Assembly: GCA_016935735.1 (NCBI GenBank)
Contig: JAFGQK010000355.1
Location: 1 to 34,846, forward strand
Direction: 5' to 3'
DNA: 34,846 bases
From: Spirochaetales bacterium
GTDB lineage: Bacteria > Spirochaetota > Spirochaetia > SZUA-6 > JAFGRV01
The notes under the pieces were generated by a model. That model worked only from the letters and a program-made list of their open reading frames with translations. It ran no database searches and was not told the DNA's origin. This document shows positions 32,725 through 34,846 of this stretch, piece after piece; the first letter of the stretch is position 1; each line of letters starts with the position of its first letter. The position numbers and the translations under genes are program-made.

Positions 32725-34767
32725 TTATTTTTCCTCCTTATACGCAAGCAGTATAACTTCCCCTGCCATACTCCCTGTGATAAATCCGTCCATATAAGGA
32801 AAAACAGAAGAGCATATACCGGATTGTGAGAGAGGTATTTTTTGCCGGGTATTATGAACTATGTCTATCAACAATAGATTCCCTGAATTCGTACCCATAT
32901 AAATTTTTGTATTGCTTGCCAATGGTAGTTTAATACGCGGATATGAGGATGAGCCGGTATCTGCCTGTGCATCGGCTATGATACTTTTCTTTTCGTTAAA
33001 ATTAACTATATCCAGAAAATGCAGGATACTGTCATGAGAAAAAACGCATACCATACCATTTCCGCAATCTGCAAGGGAAATAACACCGGCTTCAGAGATT
33101 TTTCTTGTCAATTCCTTTTTCCCGGTTTCTAAAGAGATTTTCAACAGGTTCCCGGACATATCCCCGGTTACAATACTTTCTTTCATAACAACAGGAATAC
33201 AAAAACTCTGATTTTCTGTCTTACAGAGCCAGGTCCGTTTCCCGTCAAGAGTATGGCAGGCAATATCACCGGATAAATAGGAAGAAAGGTAACCATTGTC
33301 CCGGTAAAAAACAGGTTCCCTGGGTCCGATAAAAGACGAAAATACCCTGTCGTTCAGGGTATCGGTAACAGGATCGAGAATATAAATCCCCTGTGAACAT
33401 GGTATATACAGCTTGTCTTTATAAAGGACAGCTTTATAAATATAGCCGGTTCCCGGCAGATCCATTCTTTTTATTTCAGTTCCGGTGAAAAGATCAATAA
33501 TGAGTAAATTATGTGAATACGTAATATATACCTTATCCCTGGTAATGACCGGGAGGGACATAAAGAGTACGTTCTCTTTATTGTACACCAGGTTCCAGGT
33601 CTGCTTTCCATTTTGAAAGCCGGTAAGTGAAGACCGGAAGACTGCGACGGCATATGCCCCCGACACACCAAAACCGAGTACCTCACTGTCTTTATTATGG
33701 TAAATTATTGACGGGGAGAGAGATTTTCTCACCGGTTCAAGTATGATATCCCTGCCGAGGGTAAGAATCATACTTTCGCCCTGTTTTATGTCAATTGTTT
33801 TTTCCCAGGGCTTATATCCGGCCTTTTCCAATCGTATCGTGTGTTCCCCCGGGGTGAGTGCTGCGGAAATTTTGTGCGTAAAGGAGTAATTCTCTTTATT
33901 GTCAATAATAAGGGTTTGCGATGTTCCATCACCACCGGTAATCGTAAGGGAAGATGGATTTTTCAGCCTCTGAGGCCGCATACTTTCCTGCACGTCTTTA
34001 TCAGTATCCGGGGGTAATGGTTCTATCCTGTGTTGGGTATCCTTTGTAATGGTAAATGTATTGCCTGCTTTAACAAGAATTTCCTTCCCCGCTATATCCT
34101 TATGGGCAGGTGTTATTCTCACTTTCCCTTCAAATACGGAAAGAACCGTTCCTGAACCTTCAGAATATTCAAGGGATATACTCGTGCCGACAAGGGATGC
34201 GGTAAGATCAGGCGTAATCACTTGAAAAGCAGTTTTTTCCTTATTAATAAATAGTTTTCCGCTTTTAAGCTCGATAACGGTTTTTAATTTATTCAATACC
34301 TTGAACTCAACGGTACTCTCTTCCCTTATTTCCAGCAGGGAAGTGTCTGCAATCTTCAGTCTACAGACAGAACCGGGACCGGTGGCTACTGTCTGGCCCG
34401 GTGTAATCACATTATTTACCGACAGTTCATCCAATTCACCAGTATCTTTCATGGAAACCTGGTTTATAATGAAATAAGGGACGGCTGAAACAGTCCGGCC
34501 GGAAAGATGCCGGTTATATAAAAAATAAATCAAGGCAAAGGATGGAATGAGAATGAGGAGACAGAACAGCGCGGCCAGGGTAAAACGAAAAGAACGTGAA
34601 TGGAAAAATCTGTTCGAAAAAAAATGTCCCTTTTTTATTTTTTTTTGTCTGCGTATCCATCCGAGTGTCGAATTATCCAGATCGGGAGGCACATCTTCCA
34701 TTGTTCCGGTATCATGGAGTAATTTCTCAAAATCTTCATCATTCAGGTTCTTTATCCATTCTTTCAT
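32725..34767 (-). CDS. Membrane protein with FecR domain, PEGA-like domain and beta-propeller
   Basis: The 680-residue protein has a cytoplasmic N-terminal segment of about 60 residues with a helical, anti-sigma-like start (IKNLNDEDFEKLLHDT) and one membrane span (about 61-84). A FecR-type beta domain follows (100-235; TGPGSVCRLKIADTSLLEIR, ELKSGKLFINKEKTAFQVITP). A PEGA-like domain (about 275-335; PGEHTIRLEKAGYKPWEKTI) and a PQQ-like beta-propeller of about seven blades (350-680; LYIPCSQGIYILDPVTDTL) complete it. The architecture suggests an inner-membrane sensor whose extracytoplasmic part binds a ligand or polymer. ATG 34767 is used; its nearest Shine-Dalgarno-like site is about 15 bases away, so TTG 34773 is possible. 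No sigma factor gene is visible, but the window ends 79 bp upstream. Confidence 0.85.
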   Translation of the reverse strand: MKEWIKNLNDEDFEKLLHDTGTMEDVPPDLDNSTLGWIRRQKKIKKGHFFSNRFFHSRSFRFTLAALFCLLILIPSFALIYFLYNRHLSGRTVSAVPYFIINQVSMKDTGELDELSVNNVITPGQTVATGPGSVCRLKIADTSLLEIREESTVEFKVLNKLKTVIELKSGKLFINKEKTAFQVITPDLTASLVGTSISLEYSEGSGTVLSVFEGKVRITPAHKDIAGKEILVKAGNTFTITKDTQHRIEPLPPDTDKDVQESMRPQRLKNPSSLTITGGDGTSQTLIIDNKENYSFTHKISAALTPGEHTIRLEKAGYKPWEKTIDIKQGESMILTLGRDIILEPVRKSLSPSIIYHNKDSEVLGFGVSGAYAVAVFRSSLTGFQNGKQTWNLVYNKENVLFMSLPVITRDKVYITYSHNLLIIDLFTGTEIKRMDLPGTGYIYKAVLYKDKLYIPCSQGIYILDPVTDTLNDRVFSSFIGPREPVFYRDNGYLSSYLSGDIACHTLDGKRTWLCKTENQSFCIPVVMKESIVTGDMSGNLLKISLETGKKELTRKISEAGVISLADCGNGMVCVFSHDSILHFLDIVNFNEKKSIIADAQADTGSSSYPRIKLPLASNTKIYMGTNSGNLLLIDIVHNTRQKIPLSQSGICSSVFPYMDGFITGSMAGEVILLAYKEEK

Positions 34768-34846
34768 TATCAAAAGGAAACCACCTCATTTTGAGGGGGT
34801 TTGTTTCCTCCTTGTTATATTGATAATAAAGGCTATGCCTTCCAGA
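34768..34846 (-). other. Window edge: possible 3' end of an upstream gene and inverted repeat
   Basis: An open frame runs in from the window edge on the minus strand and ends at TGA 34786-34788. A second frame stays open into the FecR gene. Neither is long enough to name. Between AAGGAGG and the FecR start, GGAAAC pairs with GTTTCC and CTCA with TGAG, forming an imperfect stem that may hide the translation start. Confidence 0.3.

Overview
The window looks like a chromosomal piece of an uncultured spirochaete (Spirochaetota) or close relative. Supporting signs are: several extracytoplasmic proteins with PEGA-type domains; the run murC-yicC-cmk-rpoZ-miaA with a type-2 cytidylate kinase whose P-loop lacks lysine; a 30-residue bS22/mS38 (AURKAIP1/COX24)-like ribosomal protein; a FlgH-like protein; and secreted proteins with lipobox or signal peptides. 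Base composition is AT-leaning, Shine-Dalgarno sites are strong and purine rich, and TTG/GTG starts are common. The lineage is inferred from gene content only. No tRNA, rRNA, CRISPR array, insertion sequence or prophage was recognised.

Layout. 1-444: non-coding, with two short repeat families. 445-3784 (+): a membrane protein with a duplicated winged-helix-like domain, then a ParA/MinD-type ATPase with a long helical C-terminus. 3818-6506 (-): an ankyrin-repeat protein with a C-terminal zinc-ribbon-like tail and an RRM RNA-binding protein with a long leader. 6845-7102 (-): the C-terminal remnant of a hexapeptide acyltransferase. 7145-9666 (-): argH behind a sigma-54 activator-type response regulator that lacks its DNA-binding domain, preceded by 44-bp tandem palindromic repeats. 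9898-11218 (-): a cyclic-nucleotide-binding protein and an orphan ABC ATPase. 11486-12679 (-): a secreted GH12 endoglucanase-type enzyme with an N-terminal dockerin and a CBM5/12-like module. 12925-17934: a periplasmic thioredoxin-like protein (+), convergent and overlapping with a trypsin-like protease carrying PEGA domains (-), a four-repeat secreted protein (+) and a FlgH-like protein (-).

17990-22335 (-) is the housekeeping operon: murC, yicC, cmk, rpoZ, miaA and the tiny bS22-like gene, with overlapping or closely spaced junctions and a promoter abutting the GTG start of murC. 22475-34767 (-) is a block of five envelope genes: a FecR/PEGA/beta-propeller membrane protein, a TolB-N/PEGA-type protein, a lipoprotein with a duplicated domain, a 1594-residue secreted beta-repeat protein with a cysteine-rich tail, and a DUF1573 protein.

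The least explained parts are the envelope block with the giant repeat protein, the 42-bp palindromic repeat family at three loci, and the single FlgH homologue with no other flagellar gene around it. No defence system or other clear new system was found; the envelope block is the best candidate for an undescribed surface apparatus.
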